From: CAVYWD01 sp963772225
GTDB taxonomy: Bacteria > Myxococcota > Myxococcia > Myxococcales > UBA5297
Length of the DNA: 64,000 nucleotides
Assembly: GCA_963772225.1 (NCBI GenBank)
Contig: CAVYWD010000006.1
Coordinates: 24,708 to 88,707, forward strand
Direction of reading: 5' to 3'
The position numbers and the translations under genes are program-made. Below, piece after piece: positions 8,318-16,689 of the stretch. A model generated the notes under the pieces. It worked only from the letters and a program-made list of their open reading frames with translations, was not told the origin of the DNA and searched no databases. The first letter of the stretch is position 1; each line of letters starts with the position of its first letter.

Positions 8318-9094
8318 GTGAAGAAGCTCGCTCGGAGGACTTTCATCGGAATGGTGGGTGCCGGCGCGGGGGCTGGCGCGCTCGCGCAGCTCGGGTGCAT
8401 GCCGCGGGCCTCGAGCGCCGCGCCTGAGGCCGCGCGAGGGCCTCGCGCCGTCCCGTGGCCGTACCGGCCGCTCGAGCCGGACGCCACCGGCGAGCGCGCC
8501 TTCGCCAGCTACGGGAAGGGCCACTGCATGTACGGCTCCTTCGAGTCCATCGCCGGCCAGCTCGCCGAGCAGCTCGGCGGGGCCTATCAGGACTTCCCCT
8601 TCGAGATGTTCGTGTATGGCGCTGGAGGCGTCGGCGGGTGGGCGACGCTGTGCGGCGCGCTCAACGGGTCGGCCGCGGCAATCCAGCTGCTCTCGCCGAA
8701 GCCGGAGCCCCTCATCGACGCCTTGTTCTCCTGGTACCAGAGGGAGGCGCTGCCGAGCTACGTGCCGAAGGCGGCGAAGTTCCCCAACGTGCAATCGGTG
8801 GCGGGGTCGCCGCTCTGCCATCAGTCGCTGACGAAATGGTGCTCGGTCGCGGGGAAGCAGTCGTATTCCGCCGAGCGGAAAGAGCGCTGCGGCGTGCTCG
8901 CCGCCTCCGTCGCGCGGCAGGCCGTGGTGCTCCTCAATGAGCAGGTCGCCGGCAGGCCCCTCGACGCGGCGCTCGCGAAGCCGACGGCGAAGTGCATGTC
9001 CTGCCACGAAAAGGGCAGCTCCCTCGAAAACACGCGGGGGAAGATGGCCTGCGGCGACTGTCATTTCACGGTGACCAAGCACCCGGAGCTCTAG
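8318..9094 (+). CDS. Tat-exported split-Soret-like multihaem protein (C_GCAxxG_C_C type)
   Basis: GTG at 8318 follows AAGGAGG by 5 bases; the protein is 258 residues. The N terminus has a twin-arginine signal (ARRTFIGMVGAGAGAGAL) ending near a Cys, so the product is periplasmic and possibly lipid-anchored. The middle contains the C_GCAxxG_C_C-type region (HCMYGSFESIAGQLAEQLG ... CGALNGSAAA) seen in split-Soret cytochromes. The C terminus has two CxxCH haem-attachment motifs, CMSCH and CGDCH. This architecture matches split-Soret-type cytochrome c of sulfate and metal reducers. Its redox partner is unknown. It opens the inserted segment, upstream of a small Cys-rich protein and a YeiH-type transporter. 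Confidence 0.82.
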   Translation: MKKLARRTFIGMVGAGAGAGALAQLGCMPRASSAAPEAARGPRAVPWPYRPLEPDATGERAFASYGKGHCMYGSFESIAGQLAEQLGGAYQDFPFEMFVYGAGGVGGWATLCGALNGSAAAIQLLSPKPEPLIDALFSWYQREALPSYVPKAAKFPNVQSVAGSPLCHQSLTKWCSVAGKQSYSAERKERCGVLAASVARQAVVLLNEQVAGRPLDAALAKPTAKCMSCHEKGSSLENTRGKMACGDCHFTVTKHPEL

Positions 9095-9133
9095 AACCCC
9101 GAACGGCTTGAGAAAGCCCGCTGCCAGGATAGT

Positions 9134-9243
9134 CCTTTCGGCGCGAAATCTTGCGCAGGATGGCAAAGACTTCAGGCTCCAGACCCCAGGCTCCAGGGAA
9201 TGCAGTTCCTGAAAGCCTGGGGTCTGGAGCCGGTCTGGAGCCT
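9134..9243. repeat. Intergenic hairpin repeat, copy 1
   Basis: About 105 bases shared with 11606-11703. Its core is a perfect 16-bp stem: 9175-9190 (GGCTCCAGACCCCAGG) pairs with 9216-9231, with a ~25-base loop. It sits 40 bases after the cytochrome stop, where it may end transcription or stabilise mRNA. Confidence 0.85.
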
Positions 9244-9426
9244 AAGGCGTGGGAAGCTCTCGTAACGCGCCCTCGTTTCGCGATCGAAACATCTGGCGGA
9301 GGCGCGCTCGCCACGGGCGCCGCAAGTTCTCTTGCCGCCGGCCTTCTTCCGGGCTCTCGTCCTTGGCACGAGGCTTTCATGGAAGAGCGGGAGCCGCCTC
9401 GGGAAGTCCGGGGGCGCGGAGGGCTC

Positions 9427-9714
9427 ATGCGCGAAGCCCAAACCCGCGGTCGCGAGAATCATCGCTCTGCCGTGAGCGCGGCGGGCGGAGCGCATGAGCG
9501 CCCTTGCCCGCTTGGCTCAGGCTGCGAATCTTGCGCCCACTTCGTCGACGACCCGCATTCCCTCGAGAAGATGCTTTGCGGGATCGGCGCTCTCTCCAGC
9601 GCCTTCGGCTCCTGCCGTGGCAGCGCCGGGATCTGCCTCGTCGATCTCAGATTCCGCGACCCCTCGCCGGCCTGCGCCGAGTTTCGAGGCCGGCGGAATG
9701 GGCAAGAACGATGA
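9427..9714 (+). CDS. Small cysteine-rich protein of unknown function
   Basis: A 95-residue frame from ATG 9427, with GGAGGG just upstream; GTG at 9472 is an alternative giving 80 residues. The C-terminal ~70 residues have regularly placed cysteines: CPLGSGCESCAHFVDD, then MLCGIGALSSAFGSCRG, GICLVD and PACAEFRG. This looks like a compact metal- or cluster-binding module (seven or eight Cys) rather than a chance frame. No named family is recognised with certainty. It lies between the multihaem protein and the YeiH transporter on the same strand, suggesting a shared redox or sulfur-oxyanion role. The N-terminal 30 residues are low-quality, so the start is uncertain. Confidence 0.5.
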   Translation: MREAQTRGRENHRSAVSAAGGAHERPCPLGSGCESCAHFVDDPHSLEKMLCGIGALSSAFGSCRGSAGICLVDLRFRDPSPACAEFRGRRNGQER

Positions 9715-9932
9715 GCCTTCTTTGCAGGCCGCCCTCGAAGAAAGGAAACTGAATAGACGATGCATTGGCGCACGGTCGCCCGACTCGAATAAGGAAGTCA
9801 GGGCGCGATCATCATTGTTGCCGCCGAATGGGTGAAGAGAGCCGCCGCTTCCTGGCGGACTCTTGAAGCTCCAATCGACGCTCAAATACGCCGCGGCCGG
9901 CAAGGCCCGGTCTCATCCGATGGAGGGATTCA

Positions 9933-11567
9933 ATGAGCACAGTCACCGCGGGCAAACTCGGCCTGGACTCCCCTCGGACCGAGCCCCTGGCGCCGAAGGC
10001 GGCCGGGCGCTTCGACAAGCTCTGGAAGACCGAGGATTGGTGGTCGGTCTGGATCGGGCTCGGCACGGTCCTCATCGCGCTCGTCGCTTTCTGGGCCGGC
10101 AGCCCCATCAAGGACTGGGCGGTCACGCCGGGGAAGTGGGCGGAGGTGAGCGCCATCGGGCGCGACTTCGCCAAGAACGGCAGCGGGTACTTCGTCATCT
10201 TCTTGTTCTTCGTCGTCAGCTTCGGGGCGTCGATGGCCATCATGGGCCACTCGGTTTGGCGCTTCGTCGCGGGCTTTGCCGCCCTCTTCGCCGCGTCGCT
10301 GGCCATCTTCTACGCGGCCGGGTGGAAGGTGATGCAGGACTTCAACGTCGAGGCGCCGCTGTTGGCGCTCATCGTGGGCTTGGCGGTCTCGAACCTCGTC
10401 GCGACGCCGGAGTGGATCAAGGTATCGCTGCGGACCGAGTACTACATCAAGACCGGCATCGTCCTGCTCGGCGCGACGCTCCCTCTCTCGCTCATCGTCA
10501 CCGCCGGCCCCATGGCGTTCCTGCAGGCGACCCTCGTCTCGGTGTCGACCTGGCTGACCATCTACCTGGTGGCCACGCGGGTCTTCAAGCTCGAGCCGCA
10601 GTTCGGCGCGGTGCTCGGCGCTGGAGGGGCGGTCTGCGGCGTTTCGGCGTCCATCGCCGTCGGCGGGGCCGTTCAGGCCAAGAAGGATCACATCTCCATC
10701 GGCATCGGCGTCGTCACCGTCTGGGCCATCGTGATGATCTTCTCCCTCGCCATTGCCTTGAAGGCGCTGGTGCCCGGCACCCTCGCGCCGGGCGTGGCGG
10801 GAGCCTGGGTCGGGACCTCCGAGTTCGCTGATGCCGCGGGGTTCGCGGTGGTGGCGGAGCTGGCCTCTCGGGTCGGCGACGCGCCGATTCAGACCTTCAC
10901 GCTCATGAAGGTCATCGGCCGCGACATCTGGATAGGCATTTGGTGTCTCGTCTTGGCGGTGGTCTCAGTGATGTATTGGGACGAGAAGCAGCCCGGGGCT
11001 TCAAGGCGAGTGGGCGCCGGCATCGTCTGGGAGCGCTTTCCCAAGTTCGTCTTCGGCTTTCTCCTCGCCTCCATCGTCATCAGCTTCATCGCCGCCAAAG
11101 GCCCGGAGGGCCACCTCGGCAAGGCCGGCTGGGAGGGCAAATACCGCGGAGCCGCGTACAAGTCCGACTTCGCCGCTTACGTGATCCCCGCCGGGTTCCA
11201 GGAGAAGCTGAAGGTCGACGCGCAGAAGCGGACTCTGACCTTCCAGGGTCTCATGTCGCGCGAGGACCTCAAGGCTTTGACGGCGGCGGCGACGCCGGAC
11301 CAGGTGCGCGCGCTGAGCCAGCTCAGCACCGCGTCGAGCTGGTTCGAGAGCGTCCTCTCGCCCAACGTGATCGGACCGATCAAACAGCTGCGGTCCTGGG
11401 CCTTCGTCTTTTGCTTCCTCTGCATCGGCCTCTCGACGCGGTTCAAGGACCTGGCGACCTTCGGCATGAAGCCGTTCTGGGCCTTCACCGTTGGCGTGCT
11501 GGTCAACGTACCTTTGGGTTTCTTCCTCTCTGCCGTCCTGTTTCGGTCGTTCTGGTCGCGGTTCTGA
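9933..11567 (+). CDS. YeiH-family putative sulfate/sulfite exporter
   Basis: A 544-residue integral membrane protein of the YeiH/UPF0324 family, longer than the usual ~330-400 residues. It starts at ATG 9933 with GGAGGG 5 bases upstream. About ten hydrophobic segments are visible, with family landmarks IKTGIVLLGATLPLSLI, GAGGAVCGVSASIAVGG and AVQAKKDHISIGIGVV. A ~120-residue hydrophilic insertion (about residues 390-480, including QEKLKVDAQKRTLTFQGL) precedes the last membrane segments. Family members are annotated as putative sulfate exporters with thin experimental support. The neighbouring multihaem protein suggests a link to periplasmic sulfur-oxyanion or redox chemistry. The gene ends just before hairpin repeat copy 2. 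Confidence 0.85.
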   Translation: MSTVTAGKLGLDSPRTEPLAPKAAGRFDKLWKTEDWWSVWIGLGTVLIALVAFWAGSPIKDWAVTPGKWAEVSAIGRDFAKNGSGYFVIFLFFVVSFGASMAIMGHSVWRFVAGFAALFAASLAIFYAAGWKVMQDFNVEAPLLALIVGLAVSNLVATPEWIKVSLRTEYYIKTGIVLLGATLPLSLIVTAGPMAFLQATLVSVSTWLTIYLVATRVFKLEPQFGAVLGAGGAVCGVSASIAVGGAVQAKKDHISIGIGVVTVWAIVMIFSLAIALKALVPGTLAPGVAGAWVGTSEFADAAGFAVVAELASRVGDAPIQTFTLMKVIGRDIWIGIWCLVLAVVSVMYWDEKQPGASRRVGAGIVWERFPKFVFGFLLASIVISFIAAKGPEGHLGKAGWEGKYRGAAYKSDFAAYVIPAGFQEKLKVDAQKRTLTFQGLMSREDLKALTAAATPDQVRALSQLSTASSWFESVLSPNVIGPIKQLRSWAFVFCFLCIGLSTRFKDLATFGMKPFWAFTVGVLVNVPLGFFLSAVLFRSFWSRF

Positions 11568-11605
11568 GGTCCTGGAGAGCGACCTGGCAAGGAAGGTCAG
11601 GCAGG

Positions 11606-11703
11606 CCCTTCGGCGCGAAATCTTGCGCAGGATGGCAAAGACTTCAGGCTCCAGACCCCGGGCCCCAGGGAATGCTGTTCCTGAAGCCTGGGGTCTGGAG
11701 CCT
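11606..11703. repeat. Intergenic hairpin repeat, copy 2
   Basis: Second copy of the 9134-9243 element, 39 bases after the YeiH stop. The stem arms are 11647-11659 and 11690-11702, with the same loop sequence apart from a few changes. Its position after a gene again fits a terminator or mRNA-stabilising role. Confidence 0.85.
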
Positions 11704-12043
11704 GAAGCCCTGGCAACCCTCGTTGGTTCCGGCTCGTCCGGGTTAGGCTGTCCGCTCGCGACGAGTGTCAGCGCATTGCGCCAAGACCGAGGGGCTGTGC
11801 GACGATGGCGCAGCCCTCGGCTCCGCCGCGCCACAAAAAGGCTGAACGAGCCGATAAATCGAATGTTTGATCCAGGGCTCGGGCGCGGCCTCAAGCTCTT
11901 CTCGAGCCTCGCAGCCCGCGCCGAATCGAGCGAGGCGCGCGGCCAGGCCGAAGGGGCGCGGGGCATTTGGAGCGCCGTTCACCAAGCCCGCGCGGTCGCC
12001 TGCGCGGATTTTATGCGCAGGACGTGCCGCAGACGGGGAAGCG
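11704..12043. other. Intergenic region upstream of the binding-protein gene
   Basis: 340 bases with no supported gene. It is expected to hold the promoter of the binding protein-kinase-regulator operon, but no sigma-54 consensus (GG-N10-GC) or clear sigma-70 boxes were found. Confidence 0.35.
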
Positions 12044-13099
12044 ATGCCTCCGGCGATGCTCTCCAACGGCGTTCCGAGCTCGGCCCCTCCCGGCGCCCCG
12101 CGCCGCCGCGGCGGGAGGTCGGCGTCGCCGCGCTCCGACCGGAGCCCCAGGCGAGGAACAGCGCCGCGCCCTTGGCTCCAGGCGCTCTGCGCCGCGTCCC
12201 TCGCCCTGGGGCATGCGGCAGCCGCGCACGCGGCGGACTCGGCGCCCGCTTCGCCCGAGGCGCGGGCGGAAGCCAAGCCGCCGGTGCGGCTCGGGGTGGT
12301 CACCTTCTACAACCCGCGGCTGATGTTCCTGAAGTACCAGCCGCTGGTCGACTACCTGACCGCGAGGACGGGGATGCGCTGGGAGCTCGTCATCAGCGGC
12401 TCCTATGAGAACACCGTCGAAGCGCTGTGCAGCGGCGCGCTCTCGGTCGCCTACCTGGGGCCGCTCACCTACGTTCGGGCGCACGAGCAGTGCGGCGCGA
12501 GCCCGGTCGTCAAGCTCCTCACCAAGGGCCGCCCCACCTTCCAGAGCCTCATCGTCGTCCGCCAGGACAGCGGCATCCGCAGCCTGAAGGACTTGCGCGG
12601 GAAGAGCTTCGGCTTCGGGTCTCCTTTGTCGACCTCATCGCACATCGTCCCTCGCGCCATGCTCGAGAGGGCTGGGCTGCGGCCGGGCGCCGACGTGCGA
12701 TGCCGCTACTACATGCACCACGAGAGCGCGGTGCGGGCGGTGCTCCTGGGCGAAGTGGACGCGGCCGGCGTGCGCGATATCGTGGGCGAGTCGTTCGCGG
12801 GCCGCGGGCTCAGGGTCCTCGACCGCTCGGAGCCCCTGCCCAACTTCCCGCTGGTGGCCGGCCCCGGGGCCGCTCCGGGCGCCGTGCGCGAGATGGTGCG
12901 CGCGCTGGTGGAGGTCCCTGCGGCGGACCCTCGGGCCCGCGCCGCCATCGCGGGCTGGGACGAAGAGCTCGCGGGCGGATTCGCGGCGGCCGAGAGCGCG
13001 CAGTTCGAGCCGCTGCGCGCCCTCGGCGAGCGGATCTTCGGCCCGCGTTGGACGGCGCTCCCCGAGAAGGCGCTGGAGTGCGAAGGCGGGGGGCGCTGA
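12044..13099 (+). CDS. PhnD/AioX-like periplasmic oxyanion-binding protein
   Basis: The mature part belongs to the PhnD phosphate/phosphite/phosphonate-binding family. It opens with PPVRLGVVTFYNPRLMFLKY, followed by LVDYLTARTGMRWELV, SVAYLGPLTYVRA and RSLKDLRGKSFGFGSP, the standard order of the fold. A hydrophobic export signal (LQALCAASLALGHAAAAHA) is preceded by an unusually long Arg/Pro-rich stretch, so the start at 12044 may be too far upstream. No ABC permease or ATPase adjoins it. The next gene, overlapping by one base, is a sensor kinase followed by an NtrC-type regulator. That arrangement is known for AioX-AioS-AioR arsenite sensing, so a ligand-sensing rather than transport role is inferred. 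Confidence 0.82.
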   Translation: MPPAMLSNGVPSSAPPGAPRRRGGRSASPRSDRSPRRGTAPRPWLQALCAASLALGHAAAAHAADSAPASPEARAEAKPPVRLGVVTFYNPRLMFLKYQPLVDYLTARTGMRWELVISGSYENTVEALCSGALSVAYLGPLTYVRAHEQCGASPVVKLLTKGRPTFQSLIVVRQDSGIRSLKDLRGKSFGFGSPLSTSSHIVPRAMLERAGLRPGADVRCRYYMHHESAVRAVLLGEVDAAGVRDIVGESFAGRGLRVLDRSEPLPNFPLVAGPGAAPGAVREMVRALVEVPAADPRARAAIAGWDEELAGGFAAAESAQFEPLRALGERIFGPRWTALPEKALECEGGGR

Positions 13100-14568
13100 T
13101 GAGGCTCGGTCTGCGCGCCAGGTTCTTCCTCTACTCGAACGCGCTGATCCTGGTGACGATGTCCCTGGTGACGTACTTGGGCGTCGAGCTCGAGCGCCGC
13201 TCCCGCCGCGAGGCCATCGCCCAGCGCGGGCTCTCCATCGCCGAGGTCCTGTCCATTCCCATCACCGACGCGCTCCTCTACCAGGAGCTCGGCCTCATCG
13301 TGGAGGAGGGGCTCATCGACAACTACGTGGGCGAGGTCCTGGAGCGCAACGAGGACCTGGTGCGCTACGTGGTGGTGACTGACGCGTCGGGCCGGGTGAC
13401 GAGCTCCAACCGCTGGGAGCTCCTGGGCAAGCGCTTCGCCCGCGCCTTGGGGCCGGACGCCGCCGAAAGGCCGGTCGCGGTCGACGAGCGGATCGACGCC
13501 TCCGGGGAGCCGGTCCTGGAGGTCCGCGCGCCGCTCCACGTCTCCACCCGGTTCTGGGGCTCGCTTGCGGTGGGCTTCTCGCTGGCGCCGGTGAAGGAGC
13601 AGGCGCGCGCCCTGGGCCGGAAGGCGGTGCTGGTGGCCCTGGTGCTCCTGCTCGGCAACTCGCTGCTCACCGCTGCATACGTCGAGTCGCTGATCCGCCC
13701 GGTGCTCGCCCTCAATCGGAAGATGCGAAGGGCCGGCCTGGGCGACCTCACGGTGCGCGCCGAGGCAGGGCGCAGCGACGAGGTCCGGGAGCTGGGCGAG
13801 GCCTTCAACCGGATGATGGCCGAGCTGGAGCAAGCGCGCGCCCGGGAGAAGGCTCAGGAGGCGCGCCTGGCGCGCGCCGAGAAGATGGCCGCGGTGGGGA
13901 CGCTGGCGGCCGGCGTGGCCCACGAGGTCAACAACCCGCTCGCGGGGATTCTCCTGTGCCTGGACATGCTGGAGGCGGCCCCGGCGGACGCCGGGGCGTG
14001 CCGGCGCTACCTGGCGCTCGTGCGCGACGGCATCCAGCGCATCGAGCACACGGTGGTGAACCTCCTCGACTTCTCGCGGCCTCGCGAGGTCCAGGCCTGC
14101 CGCACGTCGCTGAGCGATCGGCTGCGGCGCGTGGCCGACCTCGCGAGCTACCAGCTCCGCAAGAGCGGCGTGGAGGTTCGCTTCGAGCTCTCGCCCCGCG
14201 ACGCCGTTCTCGCCGACCCGTTCCAGATGGAGCAGCTGTTCCTGAACCTGGTGCTCAACGCCATCCAGGCCATGCCGCGGGGCGGCCTGCTCACCCTCCG
14301 GACCGCGCCTGCGCCCGGCGGGGTCGTCGCGGAGGTGGTCGACACCGGTGCGGGCATCCCGGAGGAGATCCGCTCGCGGGTCTTCGACCCGTTCTTCACC
14401 ACGCGCGAGGTGGGCCAGGGCACCGGCCTGGGCCTGTCGGTGAGCTACGGGATCGTCGCGGCCCACGGCGGGACCATCGACCTGGAGAGCGAGGCGGGCA
14501 AGGGCTCGCTCTTCCGCGTGGTGCTCCCGGCGGCGCCCGCCGCAGCGAGCGCGGAGGCCTCGCCGTGA
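13099..14568 (+). CDS. Membrane sensor histidine kinase
   Basis: A 489-residue kinase whose ATG overlaps the binding-protein stop (TGATG). There are two membrane segments (FFLYSNALILVTMSLVTYLG and VLVALVLLLGNSLLTAAYV) around a ~150-residue periplasmic sensor domain. A HAMP domain (SLIRPVLALNRKMRRAGLGD) follows, then the H-box AAGVAHEVNNPLAGI with the phospho-accepting His, an N-box (LNLVLNAIQAMPRGG), G1 (DTGAGIPEE), F-box (FDPFFTTR) and G2 (GTGLGLSV). All catalytic motifs are intact. Genetic coupling implies that it reads the PhnD-like protein in the periplasm and phosphorylates the downstream NtrC-type regulator. Confidence 0.92.
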   Translation: MRLGLRARFFLYSNALILVTMSLVTYLGVELERRSRREAIAQRGLSIAEVLSIPITDALLYQELGLIVEEGLIDNYVGEVLERNEDLVRYVVVTDASGRVTSSNRWELLGKRFARALGPDAAERPVAVDERIDASGEPVLEVRAPLHVSTRFWGSLAVGFSLAPVKEQARALGRKAVLVALVLLLGNSLLTAAYVESLIRPVLALNRKMRRAGLGDLTVRAEAGRSDEVRELGEAFNRMMAELEQARAREKAQEARLARAEKMAAVGTLAAGVAHEVNNPLAGILLCLDMLEAAPADAGACRRYLALVRDGIQRIEHTVVNLLDFSRPREVQACRTSLSDRLRRVADLASYQLRKSGVEVRFELSPRDAVLADPFQMEQLFLNLVLNAIQAMPRGGLLTLRTAPAPGGVVAEVVDTGAGIPEEIRSRVFDPFFTTREVGQGTGLGLSVSYGIVAAHGGTIDLESEAGKGSLFRVVLPAAPAAASAEASP

Positions 14569-15942
14569 CCGCTCCCTTCGGCCGGGTGCTCATCGCCGAG
14601 GACGAGCCCATCCTCCGGGTCGCGCTCGCCGACGCCCTGAGGAAGGAGGGGTGGGAGGTGAGCGTCGCCGAGGACGGCGTCGCCGCCCTCCAGCTCTTCG
14701 AGCGCCAGCCCCGCGAGCTGGTGTTGGCAGATCTGATGATGCCGCGGATGAGCGGCCTCGAGCTGCTCCGTCACGTCAAGTCGCTGCAGGGGGCCGCGAC
14801 CTTCGTGATGATCACCGCGCACGGAACGGTGGACACCGCCGTGGAGGCGATGCGCCTGGGCGCGGCGGACTTCATCACCAAGCCGTTCTCCATCCCCCAG
14901 CTCCTGCTCCGCCTGGAGAACGTGCGCTCGATTCGGCTCCTCAAGGAGCAGAACACCCGCTTGCAGGAGCAGCTCGAGCGGCGCTTCGCCTTCGGGAACA
15001 TCGTGGGCAAGAGCGAGAAGATGCAGAAGGTCTTCGAGCTCATCCGCGTGGTGGCGGCCTCGGACGCGAGCGTGCTGGTCCAGGGGGAGAGCGGGACGGG
15101 CAAGGAGCTGGTGGCCTCGGCCATCCACTTCAACTCGCCGCGCCGCGCCGGGCCCTACGTGCGCGTGAGCTGCGCGTCGCTCCCGGAGTCGCTGCTCGAG
15201 GCGGAGCTCTTCGGGTGCGAGCGCGGCGCCTTCACCGGCGCGACCGAGCGCCGCCTCGGCCGCTTCGAGGCGGCGAACAAGGGCACGCTCTTCCTGGACG
15301 AGATCGCCGAGCTGCCGCTCAGCTTCCAGGTGAAGCTCCTGCGGGTGCTCCAGGAGAGGCAGATTCGAGCGGCTCGGCTCCCACAAGTCCCACGACATCG
15401 ACGTGCGCATCGTCGCCGCGTCGCTGCGCCCGCTGGATCAGGAGATAGCCCTTGGGCGGTTCCGGGAGGACCTCTTCTTCCGCGTCAATACCGTCACCCT
15501 CAACCTGCCGCCGCTGCGCGAGCGTCGCGAAGACATCCCGCTCCTGTGCCAGGTCTTGCTCAAGGACCTCACCCGCGACCGCCAGAAGCCCGTCGAAGGG
15601 CTGGATGCCGAAGTGCTCGCGCTGTTCGACGAGTACCCGTGGCCGGGCAACGTGCGCGAGCTGAGGAACGTCCTCGAGCGGTCGGCGCTCTTCTGCGCGG
15701 GCGATCGCATCACCCGCGAGAGCCTCCCGGCGCCGCTGCGCGCCCTTCCGGCGCAGGCGCCGGCCCCGACCGGCGGTGAGGTGCCGTCGCTCGAAACCGC
15801 CGTCAAGAAGGCCGAGCTCGAGGCAATCCGCGCCGCCTTGGAGGCGACGCACGGCCGGCGCGGCGAGGCCGCGGAGCTGTTGGGCGTCAGCCGAAAGACG
15901 CTCTGGGAGAAGATGCGGCTGCTCGGGCTCTCGGAAGATTGA
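14565..15942 (+). pseudogene. NtrC-family sigma-54 response regulator with frameshift
   Basis: GTG at 14565 overlaps the kinase stop by 4 bases. A receiver domain (phospho-Asp in LVLADLMMPRMSG, TAH switch, KPF lysine) is followed by a AAA+ domain with Walker A GESGTGKE, the sigma-54 contact loop ERGAFTGATE and Walker B TLFLDEIAELP. Near 15363 one extra A (after LRVLQERQ) shifts the frame. Reading resumes as SHDIDVRIVAASL... and runs through NVRELRNVLERS to the Fis-type helix-turn-helix RRGEAAELLGVSRKTLWEKM. Everything on both sides is well conserved, so either this is a very recent knockout or the extra base is a sequencing error. If the base is not real, the protein would be about 458 residues and fully functional. 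Confidence 0.88.
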
Positions 15943-15972
15943 AGAATCGAGCGCGGCCTTTCGGGTTCTTTT

Positions 15973-16203
15973 GCGGAGACGCCGTCCGCGAGGAAGCTCG
16001 GCGCGTCCCTGCCTCAAGTCACCCAAGAATCGGCGGCCGCCGGGCAGGCAGGGGGGGAAGCGCTGGCGCAGAAGATCGGGGCGAAGCTCCAGGACCAGGC
16101 CGCGAGCGGCTCGAAGTCGCTCACCGCGCCGGCGGGCCGAACAGCGCCTCCAGCGCTGTGGGCTCGGGGCGAATCGCCCTGGGCTCGCCGGCGACCTTCA
16201 TGA
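15973..16203 (+). pseudogene. 3' remnant of a DUF2059 gene
   Basis: Encodes only the tail of DUF2059 (GETPSARKLGASLPQVTQ, then ESAAAGQAGGEALAQKIG...), starting abruptly 30 bases after the regulator stop and overlapping the 3' end of the threonine synthase gene. It is the same region as 7358 onward but with CAG rather than TAG, so it preserves the original longer C terminus. It has no start or signal sequence. Confidence 0.8.
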
Positions 16204-16689
16204 CTGCCGCGGGGTCCTTGAGCCCGTGGCCCGTGTTGAGCAGTACCGCCGTCCACGACGGCTGCAAGAGGCCCAGGCGCGAGGCTTCCTGGAGACCCGC
16301 GAGCGCCGCCGCGGCGGCCGGCTCGCCGAAGACGCCGCTGCCTCGGGCGAGCGCGGGGATGGCCTGGAGGATCTGCCCGTCGCTCACCTTCACCGCGAGT
16401 CCGCGCGAGGCGGCCAGCGCGCGCAGGGCGGCCTCGCCGTCGCGCGGGACGCTCACCGCGATGCTGTCGGCGGCGGTCTCTCCGGGCGCGGGGCGGAGAG
16501 GCTCGCCCGAGAGGAAGGCGTCGGCGATGGCCGCGCTCCCGGCGGCCTGGACCGCGAGCAGCCGCGGAGGGCTGTGGAGGAGCCCTATCCGCAAGAGCTC
16601 CTCGAACCCCTTCCAGACTCCGGAGAGGATGTTGCCGTCGCCCGTCGGGACCACGACGAGGTCCGGCGCCTCGAAGCCCAGCTGCTCCG
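15976..16689. repeat. 714-bp direct repeat, right copy
   Basis: Partner of 7358-8071. In this copy the threonine synthase continues in full beyond 16689, while the DUF2059 part is truncated at the left boundary. The complementary truncation of the two copies is what integration of a circle carrying an internal fragment would leave. Confidence 0.9.
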
